A DNA stretch of 18,049 bases from JBGPLJ01 sp041486385 (GTDB lineage Bacteria; Pseudomonadota; Gammaproteobacteria; Steroidobacterales; Steroidobacteraceae), in assembly GCA_041486385.1 (NCBI GenBank), contig JBGPLJ010000037.1, positions 1 to 18,049 of the forward strand, written 5' to 3'. This document shows positions 6,427 to 14,182 of the stretch, piece after piece. Every line of letters begins with the position of its first letter. The first letter of the stretch is position 1. The notes under the pieces are model-generated. The model was not told the DNA's origin and did no database searches. It saw nothing but the letters and a program-made list of their open reading frames with translations. A program made the translations under genes and the position numbers.

Positions 6427-8700
6427 TCACGGCGCGAGTTTCTTCAGCAATTCTTCCGCTTCGGCGCGGCCGTCGAATGGACGGCCGCCGGCCAGCGTCT
6501 TCTTCAGCAATTCAACGGACTTTGCAGTATCGCCACTCTGCGCAAGCGCCGCTGCGTAGTGATACTGAATATCCGACGCTTCCTTAGCCGCGGTCGCCGC
6601 AGCCGCCAGAATTTCGAGTGCCTGGCTTTTCCCACCTGACTTGAACGCAATCCATCCATAGGTATCCGCGATCGCCGCGTTCTTCGGCGCCAGCTCAAAT
6701 GCTTTCTGCGCCGTGGACAGCGCGCGCGGATCCTTCGCTCTGTCATATAGCGCGGCCAGATTGTTCAGTGCGATCACGTTGCGCGGGTTGTCGCGCAAGA
6801 TCTGCTCGTATTCACCGATTGCCTCGCGGTCCTTGCCGCCCTCCATGTAGGCGCCGGCGAGCAAGACGCGGACAAATGCATCGCGCGGATGATCGCGCAG
6901 CCACGCAATCAGGGAGCTTGTCGCATCGCCCGCATGCGCGAGATGCCTGGTCTGATAGATGCGGATCGCAAGAGCCACCGACGGGCGGATGCGCGCAGCG
7001 GCCTCGAACCTCTGAGCCGCTTGCGCATATTGTTTCGTCGCAAATCGGGTCTCGCCCTCGAGCGCCAATGCGGCCGGATCTTGCGGATGCCGTGCGCTCA
7101 AGGTGGCAACGCGTTGCATCGCTGCATCGTTCCGGTCCAGCGACAGATCGATGCGCGTGAGCAACTCGGCTGCCGGAATCCAATCCGGTTTCAACGTGAG
7201 CGAACGCTCGACCGCCGCTTGGGCGGCGGCTAACTGATTGAGCGCCGCATGCGCCCGGCCGAGGTCGAGCCAGAACTCCGGTCTTGCCGAATCCTTCTCG
7301 ACCGCCGTGCGAAATTTCGCAAGCGCGTCGTCGTAACGCCCGACGCGCAAATAGAGTCGGCCGACCGCGTCGCTCACATCGGCGCGATCGGGTGCAGCAC
7401 GTAACGCCTCATCGAGCACCTCATCCACTTCGGCTGCATACGACGAGCCGAGATCGATCGCTGCGAGCATGAGCCGCGCTTCGACAGCCTTGCTGTCTGC
7501 ATTCCTCAGTTTCTGCAGCCGGCGGCGAGCGTCATCGAGATCGCCGCGACGGATGGCGAGTTGGGCGAGGCCGAGCTCGGCCCGACTGCTCTTCGGATCG
7601 CGCTTGAGCAGCTTTTCGAGATCTTCGACGGCGGCATCGCCGTGACCGGTCCCGGCATCGAACGTCGCGAGACTGAGCAGCGAATTGCTCGCGTCGGAGT
7701 CGGGCCCTGAGGCCAGCAATTTGCGCGCCTTCTCGGGCTCATTGAGCCTCAGCTCCACTTGTGCCAGCAGTTTTCTGCCCTCGATGTCGTTCGGCCAGCG
7801 AGCGACGTACGACTGCAGTTGCGATTCCGCCTGGAGCAGATTCGCCTGTGCAATGAGCGCAACTCCGAGCAGGCGCTGGCCAGGCGCGAAGTCGGGCGCG
7901 TCATTCACGAGTATCTGCAATGCGACGACAGCGTCTTGATAGTCGCGCCGCAGGAGCGCGATGCGGGCGCCCAGAAAACGCGTCATGACCGCGTCGGGTG
8001 AGCGGCCAGCAAGCTTCTTCTGCGAATCTGCGGCGCCATCGACATTCCCTTGAGCGAGACGCACTTCCGTGAGCAGTGCCAGAGCCGACGCGATGTGTGG
8101 CATTGACATCTTGCCGCCCCCGTTTTCGAGCGCACTTCCGAGCGAATGCTCCGCCTCCGGATATTGGCCGTGAGCAGCCGCAACGATGGCGAACCCGAGG
8201 TGCGCGTCGTTGAGCCGGCCATCTCGTGCCAGGGCGGCTTTAAATGCCTGCTCCGCCTCGCTCATGCGGTCGAGTGCGGTTAGGGCTTCACCGCGATAGA
8301 GGGCACGCTGTGGTTCCTCGAGCAGGGAAGTGCCGGCATCGATATCCTTTAGGAGCGCCTCGCTGTCACCCGACGCAACCCGGATCTGCGCCGACAGGAT
8401 TGCGCTCTGCGGAGTGCGTGGCGCGCCGCGATCCACGGCGTGGCGCAGGTCGGCGGCAGCCGCCTGCGTATCGCCGAGCTGCAGATTGAGTTCCGCTGAC
8501 AGCAGCAAAGCGGAAGCGTTGTCGGGTTCCTTTTCGAGAACGGTGCGCAGATCGATCATCGCGGCCCGATATTCACGCGCCGCGAGATGCTGCTCGGCGC
8601 GCTGCATGCGGGCCTGGGTCGAAACGAAATAGTCGCAGCCCGCGACAGCGAGCTCGAGAGCGATCAGTGCAACGATCAGTCTGGTGCAGCGCTTACTCAC
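6427..8700 (-). CDS. prsT: PEP-CTERM system TPR-repeat lipoprotein PrsT
   Basis: 757 residues. The N-terminus has a short basic region, a hydrophobic stretch and a lipobox ending LAVAGC with Cys22, so a lipid-anchored envelope protein is expected. The rest is an almost continuous array of tetratricopeptide repeats (for example AREYRAAMIDLRTVLEKEP near 41-59, GRYDDALAKFRTAVEKD, and AIGEYEQILRDNPRNVIALNNLA). Length, lipobox, TPR array and position next to an exosortase fit the PrsT family of XrtA systems, whose exact task in PEP-CTERM sorting or polysaccharide export is unknown. The start is GTG 8700; an internal ATG would remove the lipobox. It follows the exosortase stop after 15 bases with only a weak ribosome site, suggesting a two-gene transcript and coupled translation. 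A generic TPR lipoprotein is the alternative. Confidence 0.85.
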   Translation of the reverse strand: MSKRCTRLIVALIALELAVAGCDYFVSTQARMQRAEQHLAAREYRAAMIDLRTVLEKEPDNASALLLSAELNLQLGDTQAAAADLRHAVDRGAPRTPQSAILSAQIRVASGDSEALLKDIDAGTSLLEEPQRALYRGEALTALDRMSEAEQAFKAALARDGRLNDAHLGFAIVAAAHGQYPEAEHSLGSALENGGGKMSMPHIASALALLTEVRLAQGNVDGAADSQKKLAGRSPDAVMTRFLGARIALLRRDYQDAVVALQILVNDAPDFAPGQRLLGVALIAQANLLQAESQLQSYVARWPNDIEGRKLLAQVELRLNEPEKARKLLASGPDSDASNSLLSLATFDAGTGHGDAAVEDLEKLLKRDPKSSRAELGLAQLAIRRGDLDDARRRLQKLRNADSKAVEARLMLAAIDLGSSYAAEVDEVLDEALRAAPDRADVSDAVGRLYLRVGRYDDALAKFRTAVEKDSARPEFWLDLGRAHAALNQLAAAQAAVERSLTLKPDWIPAAELLTRIDLSLDRNDAAMQRVATLSARHPQDPAALALEGETRFATKQYAQAAQRFEAAARIRPSVALAIRIYQTRHLAHAGDATSSLIAWLRDHPRDAFVRVLLAGAYMEGGKDREAIGEYEQILRDNPRNVIALNNLAALYDRAKDPRALSTAQKAFELAPKNAAIADTYGWIAFKSGGKSQALEILAAAATAAKEASDIQYHYAAALAQSGDTAKSVELLKKTLAGGRPFDGRAEAEELLKKLAP

Positions 8701-8715
8701 GAATCGCGTCTCGCG

Positions 8716-10218
8716 TTACGGATTGAACTTGTTCGCTCGCCAGAACCGCTCCAGCAGGGATTGAGCGACCGCGCAATCTGGCTCACATGGAGTGCGTGTC
8801 GCGACAACGCCGGCGATCGGCGCACCGCGCAGTGACGCGAGACCGTACCACAACGCCTGCGCGTAACCGGACGCGAACCAGCGATCCCCCGCAAAATAGC
8901 CGTACCACAGCACCCATTTCCGGTGGCGCGTGTCCTCGATCACCCGCTGATTGAGCGCATGGGGCCGAGCGACGGATTCACCTTCGAGGGCGATCGGCCG
9001 TTGCCCGTTGCCCAGAATTGAGTTGGCCGTGCTGACGAGCTCGCGACCCTCGACTTGAGTCTGATAGCGCGCGACAAAGACCTCGACGCTGCCGCTCGAT
9101 GCCTGGTACGACGCCGACTCCATCAAATCGGCGCCCTGAAAGACGGGCTGCCAATCCTTAGCGATCTGCGGATGCAGGATCCAACCAGTGGCTGGCGCAG
9201 GTAACGCACTTGGCAGCGCACTCGCCCGCTCGCGGGCGCTGGGCACAGGCGACGTGAGCGTGAGAAGCAGCGGCCCGCCGGCGAGGCCTATTACGCCGAG
9301 TATCGCTGCCATCACCGCTGAGCTGCGTCGCTGCCTGCTCGATTCATCTGCGCGCGACACGGGTGTTGCCACCGGCGCGCGCATCCGGTGTGCGATCCCA
9401 AGAAATACGGCAAGAACGGCAGCGTACAGCCACCAGCCAAGACTCGCATGGGCTGCAACCAGTCCGCTCTTCATATTGCTCAGCACACCGATCACGACGA
9501 TCGAATAGATGCGCAGCCAATTGCCGAGGAGCGCCAGGCCGGCGCCGAGTGCGAGGAACTTAAGACGAGTGCGCCACGTGCATCGCATCACTTCGCCGTA
9601 AAGTGCCGAGACAGTGAGTGCCACAGTGAGGAACTTGAGACCACTGCAGCCATCGACGATTTGAAAATCGCCGGCTGCCACCTGGATGACGTTGCCCGAG
9701 ATGAAAGCCGGCATTCCGGACGCGCGCAGCATGAGACCAACGACGCTGGTCGCCATCGCCTGCAGCGCTGGAATCAGCACTTCCCAGAGGGGGATCGCGA
9801 AGTAGACGAAACCGACCGCAAAAGCGCAGACGCGCGCGGCCTCCCTGCCAAGCAGCGCCGCGATCGCAAGAAACACGATCAATGGCCAGAGCAGCTGGTG
9901 GCCGACCTGCAGATTGGCGCGCAGAACAATCGCCCACGCGATGCTGACAGCGCACAGCAGGACGGCGGCCGATACCTGAGGGCGGATCGGCGTTTCACTC
10001 AGCCTATGCCGCTCGCGAACGAGGAGCGCTACCGTGAGAATCGCAACCAGCCACCCGTGGCGATAGTTGCCGAGCGACCACTGGCCGATAAGTGACTCGA
10101 CGCTCGGCCAATACAGGATCACAGTGCCCGCGAGCACTGCCAAGACCGCAAGCAGTGGCACTGAACTGGAGGTACGCGCTCGCTTGAGCGAGTCAGCGGC
10201 CGGTAGCAACGTCGGCAT
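8716..10218 (-). CDS. xrtA: Exosortase with fused EpsI domain (XrtA type)
   Basis: 500 residues. The N-terminal half (about 20-280) is a polytopic membrane domain carrying the exosortase catalytic residues: Cys191 in DGCSGLKF, Arg236 in NWLRIYS and His257 in AAHASLGWW. After a linker and one more membrane helix (about 304-322), residues 340-500 form an EpsI/DUF3485-like periplasmic domain (GWILHPQ, VEVFVARYQTQ, WVLWYGYF). Exosortases are cysteine transpeptidase-like enzymes that cleave PEP-CTERM signals at the inner membrane; the EpsI fusion is typical of XrtA in beta- and gammaproteobacteria. The start ATG 10218 has GGTGAGG eight bases upstream. The next gene, prsT, begins 15 bases after its stop. 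The likely substrate in the window is the PEP-CTERM protein at 5635-6417. The EpsI fusion makes XrtA most likely, but a different Xrt subtype cannot be excluded by eye. Confidence 0.9.
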   Translation of the reverse strand: MPTLLPAADSLKRARTSSSVPLLAVLAVLAGTVILYWPSVESLIGQWSLGNYRHGWLVAILTVALLVRERHRLSETPIRPQVSAAVLLCAVSIAWAIVLRANLQVGHQLLWPLIVFLAIAALLGREAARVCAFAVGFVYFAIPLWEVLIPALQAMATSVVGLMLRASGMPAFISGNVIQVAAGDFQIVDGCSGLKFLTVALTVSALYGEVMRCTWRTRLKFLALGAGLALLGNWLRIYSIVVIGVLSNMKSGLVAAHASLGWWLYAAVLAVFLGIAHRMRAPVATPVSRADESSRQRRSSAVMAAILGVIGLAGGPLLLTLTSPVPSARERASALPSALPAPATGWILHPQIAKDWQPVFQGADLMESASYQASSGSVEVFVARYQTQVEGRELVSTANSILGNGQRPIALEGESVARPHALNQRVIEDTRHRKWVLWYGYFAGDRWFASGYAQALWYGLASLRGAPIAGVVATRTPCEPDCAVAQSLLERFWRANKFNP

Positions 10219-10292
10219 GCTGATAGCCTCACCCAGCCTGAGCGCAATCGCAACTCATTCGGTCACCGTTCCGGCGCCGCATGTTGGGCGAT

Positions 10293-11801
10293 TTAGCGCC
10301 CGCGATCGAGTTTGCGGAGCGCCAGCGCCTCGCTCACATGACGCGCGGATACGCCCGCTTCGGCCGCGAGATCCGCAAGTGTCCGCGCCACTTTGAGAAT
10401 GCGATGGTGAGCTCGCGCTGACAGGCGAAACTTTTCGGTTGCGCGTTCAAGCAGCGTGCGCCCCGCGGCATCCGGCTTGCAGAAGCGATCGATTTCCGCG
10501 TTTCCGAGCCGCGCGTTGCACAGTCCCTGACGCTGGACCTGCCGCTCGCGGGCGCGCAATACGCGGCTCGCCACGGCTGCGCTTTCTTCGCCAGGCGTGC
10601 CGCGCTGACGCCAGTGCGCGACGTCGAGGCGAGGCACCTCGATGTGCAGATCGATGCGATCGAGGAGCGGGCCGGAAATACGCCCGCGATAGCGCTGCAC
10701 CTGCTCTCCCGTGCAATGGCAATCGCCGGCCGCATCGCCGTACTGACCGCAGGGGCACGGGTTCATGGCTGCGATCAACTGGAAGCGCGCCGGAAACTCA
10801 AGATGTGCCGCCGCGCGTGCGATCGTCACCAGGCCGCTTTCGATCGGTTCGCGCATGGCGTCGAGCACATGCCGGCTGAATTCCGGCAACTCGTCGAGAA
10901 ACAGCACGCCGTTATGCGCGAGCGAGATCTCGCCGGGCCGCGGATCGGCGCCGCCGCCGACCAGCGCGGGCGCGGAAGCCGTGTGATGGGGTGAGCGAAA
11001 CGGCCGGCGCCGCCAGAAGCGGGGCTCGACAGGCCGGCCGGCGACCGACATGACCGATGCGACTTCCAGCGCCTCCTCATCCGTCATGTCCGGCAGGATA
11101 CCGGGAAGGCGCTGCGCCAACATGCTCTTGCCGGTTCCCGGCGGCCCGATGAAGAGGAGGCTGTGCGCGCCAGCTGCGGCGATCTCAAGCGCACGTCGCG
11201 CGTGCGCCTGCCCGAGGACTTCACTCAAGTCCGGCCCGCGATCGGCGCTGCGCGCGGCAGGGTGCACGCGTTGGACGATCGCCAGAAGCGAGTCGCCGCA
11301 CAGGTGCGCGCAGACCTCCAGCAGATTATTGGCGCCAAAGGCACATAGACCCGGCGCGAGCGAAACTTCATCCGCGCCCGCCGCGGGCACGATGACAGCG
11401 TGCGCGCTCCGTTGCGCAGCAAGTGCGGCGGGCAGCAAGCCGCGCACCGCCCTCAATTCACCCGTGAGCGAAAGCTCGCCGTAAAGCTCCAGTGCCTCGA
11501 GCGAGCGCGCGGGTATTTTGCCGAGCGCCCCCAGAATCCCAATCGCGATCGGCAGGTCGAAGCGGCCGCCGCTTTTCGGCAAGTCCGCCGGAGAAAGATT
11601 GACGACCACCCGGCCCGCCGGAAAATCGAAACCGCATTGCTCGATGGCCGCGCGCACCCGATCGCGGCTCTCGCGCACCACCGTTTCAGGCAATCCCACG
11701 ATGTTGAATACGGGCAGGCCATTGCCGAGATGCACTTCGGTCTGCACCAGCGGCGCCTCGACGCCGAGCTGCGCCCGGCTCAATGCAACGGCAAGGCCCA
11801 T
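10293..11801 (-). CDS. comM: YifB/ComM family Mg-chelatase-like AAA+ ATPase
   Basis: 502 residues, the normal family length. The N-terminal Lon-protease-like domain has VFNIVGLPE (31-39) and VNLSPADLPKSG (67-78). The AAA+ core has Walker A GPPGTGKS (219-226), Walker B GVLFLDELPEF (298-308) and FRSPHHT. Four cysteines (349, 351, 361, 363) in NPCPCG and CHC probably bind zinc. The C-terminal helical domain ends ALALRKLDRG. ComM is a hexameric helicase promoting branch migration during integration of DNA taken up by natural transformation. The start ATG 11801 has AAGGA six bases upstream. It lies 47 bases after ubiK on the same strand, so co-transcription is likely. No competence genes are nearby. 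Confidence 0.95.
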   Translation of the reverse strand: MGLAVALSRAQLGVEAPLVQTEVHLGNGLPVFNIVGLPETVVRESRDRVRAAIEQCGFDFPAGRVVVNLSPADLPKSGGRFDLPIAIGILGALGKIPARSLEALELYGELSLTGELRAVRGLLPAALAAQRSAHAVIVPAAGADEVSLAPGLCAFGANNLLEVCAHLCGDSLLAIVQRVHPAARSADRGPDLSEVLGQAHARRALEIAAAGAHSLLFIGPPGTGKSMLAQRLPGILPDMTDEEALEVASVMSVAGRPVEPRFWRRRPFRSPHHTASAPALVGGGADPRPGEISLAHNGVLFLDELPEFSRHVLDAMREPIESGLVTIARAAAHLEFPARFQLIAAMNPCPCGQYGDAAGDCHCTGEQVQRYRGRISGPLLDRIDLHIEVPRLDVAHWRQRGTPGEESAAVASRVLRARERQVQRQGLCNARLGNAEIDRFCKPDAAGRTLLERATEKFRLSARAHHRILKVARTLADLAAEAGVSARHVSEALALRKLDRGR

Positions 11802-11848
11802 CGTCCATCCTTGGACTTAAGCGGGAGTGGTTGATCGGCCGCCCGCTG

Positions 11849-12097
11849 TCAGCTGCGCCGCGCGCCCTCGAGCGCGCTTACTCGCGCTTCCAGCTTCTCG
11901 AGCAGTTCGCGGGTGCGTTTGAGCACCGCAACCTGCACGTCGAATTCCTGACGCGGTATCAGATCGAGCCGCGCGAGGCCCGACTGCAGCACGGAGCGGA
12001 AATTTTCCTCGATATCCGCCTTCAGGCCGAGCACGCTCGCGGGCACCGTGCGCGCGAGTTTCTGAGCGAGATCGTCGAGCATCTTGGGATCGAGCAT
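11849..12097 (-). CDS. ubiK: Ubiquinone biosynthesis accessory factor UbiK (YqiC/BMFP)
   Basis: 82 residues, the typical size. It starts MLDPKMLDDLAQKLA, continues with an amphipathic helix (LKADIEENFRSVLQSGLARLDLIPRQEFDVQ) and ends in a trimer-forming coiled coil (LEKLEARVSALE). UbiK is a membrane-fusogenic, lipid-binding factor that works with UbiJ in the soluble ubiquinone biosynthesis complex under aerobic conditions. The start ATG 12097 has a weak GGTGA just upstream. It heads a probable ubiK–comM transcript and is divergent from the P-II gene. Confidence 0.92.
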   Translation of the reverse strand: MLDPKMLDDLAQKLARTVPASVLGLKADIEENFRSVLQSGLARLDLIPRQEFDVQVAVLKRTRELLEKLEARVSALEGARRS

Positions 12098-12347
12098 GAA
12101 TTCACCATCGTGAGCGCGCGGGCGCCGGGGTCCTTCACGTACAAGAGTAACGGATTCCTGTGCGGTTGCCGGGCGGGAGTTTCTGCCCGATGCAGCCAGA
12201 AAGCCCCGCCCAAGACCGGTAGCCGCCCGCGCTGCGACGAGACCTGGCGCACAGCGGCTGGCGGGGGTCGTAGTTCACATCTAAGCTGTTGAAAAATACT
12301 GTCCGGGAGCCGTTTTCCGGGGGCCCGTCTGGACCCCGCGAAATTAC

Positions 12348-12356
12348 TGTTAAACT
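12348..12356 (+). promoter_or_regulatory. Candidate extended -10 element of the P-II gene
   Basis: TGTTAAACT has the form TGn-TAnAnT of an extended -10 box. It ends 27 bases before the ATG, giving a leader of about 20 bases with the Shine-Dalgarno inside. No clear -35 or -24/-12 is visible. The rest of the 286-base divergent region (12098-12383) shows no further recognisable site. Confidence 0.35.
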
Positions 12357-12383
12357 GCCCCCCGTAACATATTGGAGTTCTTC

Positions 12384-12722
12384 ATGAAAATGGTGACCGC
12401 GATCATCAAGCCGTTCAAGCTGGACGACGTCCGGCAGGCCTTGGCTGAAATCGGCATACAGGGCATCACTGTGACCGAGGTCAAGGGCTTCGGGCGGCAA
12501 AAAGGCCACACTGAGCTGTATCGAGGAGCTGAGTACGTCGTTGATTTCCTTCCGAAGGTAAAGCTCGAACTCGCGGTTGATGACAACCGTGTCGACCAGG
12601 TGGTCGAGGCCATCACCAACGTTGCCCGCACGGGCAAGATCGGCGACGGCAAGATTTTCGTAACGGACCTGGGACATGCAGTGCGCATCCGCACTGGGGA
12701 AGTCGACTCGCAGGCCCTCTAG
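12384..12722 (+). CDS. glnK: P-II family nitrogen regulator (GlnK/GlnB)
   Basis: 112 residues, the full P-II length. It starts MKMVTAIIKPFKLDDVR, has the T-loop GFGRQKGHTELYRGAEY with uridylylation-site Tyr51, and ends with the signature TGKIGDGKIFV and VRIRTGE. P-II trimers bind ATP/ADP and 2-oxoglutarate. They control glutamine synthetase adenylylation, NtrB and, for GlnK, the AmtB ammonium channel. The sequence looks closer to Pseudomonas-type GlnK (VTAIIKPFKLDD, IGIQGITV) than to enteric GlnB, but the paralogue call is uncertain. The start ATG 12384 is fixed by GGAG at 12374-12377; the open frame four codons earlier begins with a TTG that overlaps this site. No amtB is adjacent: a DUF4124 gene follows after 15 bases. 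Confidence 0.93.
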   Translation: MKMVTAIIKPFKLDDVRQALAEIGIQGITVTEVKGFGRQKGHTELYRGAEYVVDFLPKVKLELAVDDNRVDQVVEAITNVARTGKIGDGKIFVTDLGHAVRIRTGEVDSQAL

Positions 12723-12737
12723 GCCTTGGAGGTAGAT

Positions 12738-13196
12738 ATGTTGCGGTCTCTGGCGTTTGTGGCGGCGCTTACCATGTCGGCAGTGGCCTCTGCAGCGGTC
12801 TACAAGTGGATCGATTCCGACGGTCGCCCGCACTACAGCGACCGGCCGCAGGGCGATCACGCCGAGCTCGTCAATATCATCTCGCGTGCAACCAATCGTG
12901 AGGCTGTGGCCTCACATACGGTGACTGCGGCGGTCCAGCGCAACGCCTCCGCGCAACAGGAAGAGAAGCAGAAATCCGAGCAGCACACGGAACAAGCCGT
13001 TGCTGCCGACCTCGCCAAGGCGCAGGCCAAGAAGTGCGGTGACGCGAAGGAACGCTATCGCCTGACCATCGAATCCCATCAGCTCTATCGTCAGGGCAAG
13101 AGCGGCGAGCGCGTGTACCTGAGCGATTCGGAAATCAGCCAGGAACGGTTGAACGCGCGCCGCGACCTCGACGCCTCCTGCGGCAGCGCGAAGTAG
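12738..13196 (+). CDS. DUF4124 domain-containing exported protein
   Basis: 152 residues. A Sec signal peptide (MLRSLAFVAALTMSAVASA) is followed at once by the DUF4124 core VYKWIDSDGRPHYSDRP, a small beta motif common in periplasmic proteins of gammaproteobacteria, of unknown function. The middle (about 75-100) is Gln/Glu/Lys-rich and probably helical. Two cysteines, in KKCGDAKERY and near the C-terminus (ASCGSAK), could form a disulfide. The start ATG 12738 has a strong GGAGG five bases upstream. It lies 15 bases after the P-II stop and is probably co-transcribed with it. A nitrogen-related role is only suggested by that position. Confidence 0.88.
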   Translation: MLRSLAFVAALTMSAVASAAVYKWIDSDGRPHYSDRPQGDHAELVNIISRATNREAVASHTVTAAVQRNASAQQEEKQKSEQHTEQAVAADLAKAQAKKCGDAKERYRLTIESHQLYRQGKSGERVYLSDSEISQERLNARRDLDASCGSAK

Positions 13197-13212
13197 CCTC
13201 CCGCGCATCCGG

Positions 13213-13243
13213 CGCGCTCTCCCGTCGATCCCATCCGAGCGCG
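13213..13243. terminator. Inverted repeat after the DUF4124 gene
   Basis: CGCGCTC (13213-13219) and GAGCGCG (13237-13243) are exact complements around a 17-base loop, 17 bases after the DUF4124 stop. No T-run follows. It is a possible transcript-end structure before the next promoter, but the long loop and GC-rich background make chance plausible. Confidence 0.25.
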
Positions 13244-13263
13244 TGAAGTCGCGCCCGGCTTCC

Positions 13264-13272
13264 TGCTAAATT
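13264..13272 (+). promoter_or_regulatory. Candidate extended -10 of the dehydrogenase–algZR operon
   Basis: TGCTAAATT fits an extended -10 (TGn plus TAnAnT) and closely resembles the TGTTAAACT upstream of the P-II gene. It ends 40 bases before the ATG at 13313. A poor -35-like GTGAAG lies 18 bases upstream. It is the only promoter-like sequence in the 116-base gap. Confidence 0.35.
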
Positions 13273-13312
13273 GCGGTTGGCAAGTGCCCCCTCACCCAAC
13301 CGAGAAGTTCGC

Positions 13313-14182
13313 ATGAACGTCGGCATGATCGGTCTTGGCGCCATGGGCGCGCACATGGCCCGCAATCTCAAGGCCGCCGGCCTGCTGCACACTGTCTGGA
13401 ATCGCACAGCCTCCAAGGCCACGGCGCTGGCCGCTGAGACCGGCACAGTGGCCGCAGGCAGCGTTCGTGACCTCGGCAGCGTGTGCGACGGGGTCGTCAT
13501 CTGCGTTTCCGCGGATGAGGACGTGCTCGCCGTCGTCAATGAATTGGCGGCGACCATGAAGCGCGGCGGGCTTGTCATCGACTGCTCGACGGTCAGCGCA
13601 GACACAGCCCGGGCGGCTGCACGAACGCTGACGGCGCGCGGCGTGGATTTTCTCGATTGCCCGGTCAGCGGCGGCGTGGAAGGCGCACGTGCCGCGACGC
13701 TTGCAATCATGGCGGGCGGTGAAGCGGCGGCGTTCGAGCGTGCTCAGCCGATCCTCAAGGCGCTTGGCAAAACCATTGCCCTCCTTGGCCCGACAGGCGC
13801 CGGACAAGCGACGAAAGCCACGAATCAGATTCTCTGCGCCGGCGTCATCCAAGCGGTTGCGGAAGCCATGGCATTTGCCAAGGCCGAAGGCCTGCCATTG
13901 CCGCAAGTCATCGATACCCTCGGCAAGGGTGCGGGTTCCAGCTGGTACTTTGTTCACCGTGCGCCGTTCATGGCGCAGGGCGCCTTCCCCGCGGGCTTTC
14001 GCGTGCGCCTGCACGCCAAGGACCTGCGTATCTGTCACAGCATGGCGGCACGGCATGGCGTCGAATTGCCGGTCGTCGAATCGACACTTGCGAACTACGC
14101 GACGCTCGTCGATGAGGGGCATGGCGATGAAGATATCTCCGTGATCTTTCGCCTGAAGGAAGCGCTGTTCGGCGCACGCTAG
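13313..14182 (+). CDS. NAD(P)-dependent oxidoreductase, 3-hydroxyisobutyrate dehydrogenase family
   Basis: 289 residues, the normal length of this beta-hydroxyacid dehydrogenase family. The Rossmann nucleotide site is GMIGLGAMGAHMARNL (4-19). The substrate loop is DCPVSGGVEGA (115-125), and the catalytic lysine is Lys168 in GQATKATNQ with Asn171. KDLRI (236-240) closes the active site. Members oxidise 3-hydroxyisobutyrate or reduce tartronate, glyoxylate or succinic semialdehyde; the substrate cannot be read from sequence. The start ATG 13313 puts the glycine motif at the usual distance; the frame extends 14 codons upstream but without family character. GAGAAG precedes it. Its TAG is followed immediately by the ATG of the sensor kinase, so the genes are co-transcribed. 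Confidence 0.92.
   Translation: MNVGMIGLGAMGAHMARNLKAAGLLHTVWNRTASKATALAAETGTVAAGSVRDLGSVCDGVVICVSADEDVLAVVNELAATMKRGGLVIDCSTVSADTARAAARTLTARGVDFLDCPVSGGVEGARAATLAIMAGGEAAAFERAQPILKALGKTIALLGPTGAGQATKATNQILCAGVIQAVAEAMAFAKAEGLPLPQVIDTLGKGAGSSWYFVHRAPFMAQGAFPAGFRVRLHAKDLRICHSMAARHGVELPVVESTLANYATLVDEGHGDEDISVIFRLKEALFGAR

Noticed and set aside
6438..6513. Repeated TTCTTCAGCAATTC at two places near the end of prsT
   Set aside because: Both copies encode the same ELLKK helix motif in the TPR C-terminus, so the repeat reflects protein sequence rather than a DNA element.
10286..10301. Small GGGCG/CGCCC hairpin over the comM stop codon
   Set aside because: Only a five-base stem in GC-rich DNA with no T-run; too weak to call a terminator.
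12289..12317. TTGAAA as a -35 box upstream of the P-II gene
   Set aside because: No acceptable -10 lies 16-18 bases downstream (GTTTTC region).
12135..12860. Antisense open frame over the P-II gene and its promoter
   Set aside because: The P-II protein on the plus strand is unmistakable, and the antisense product has no family features.
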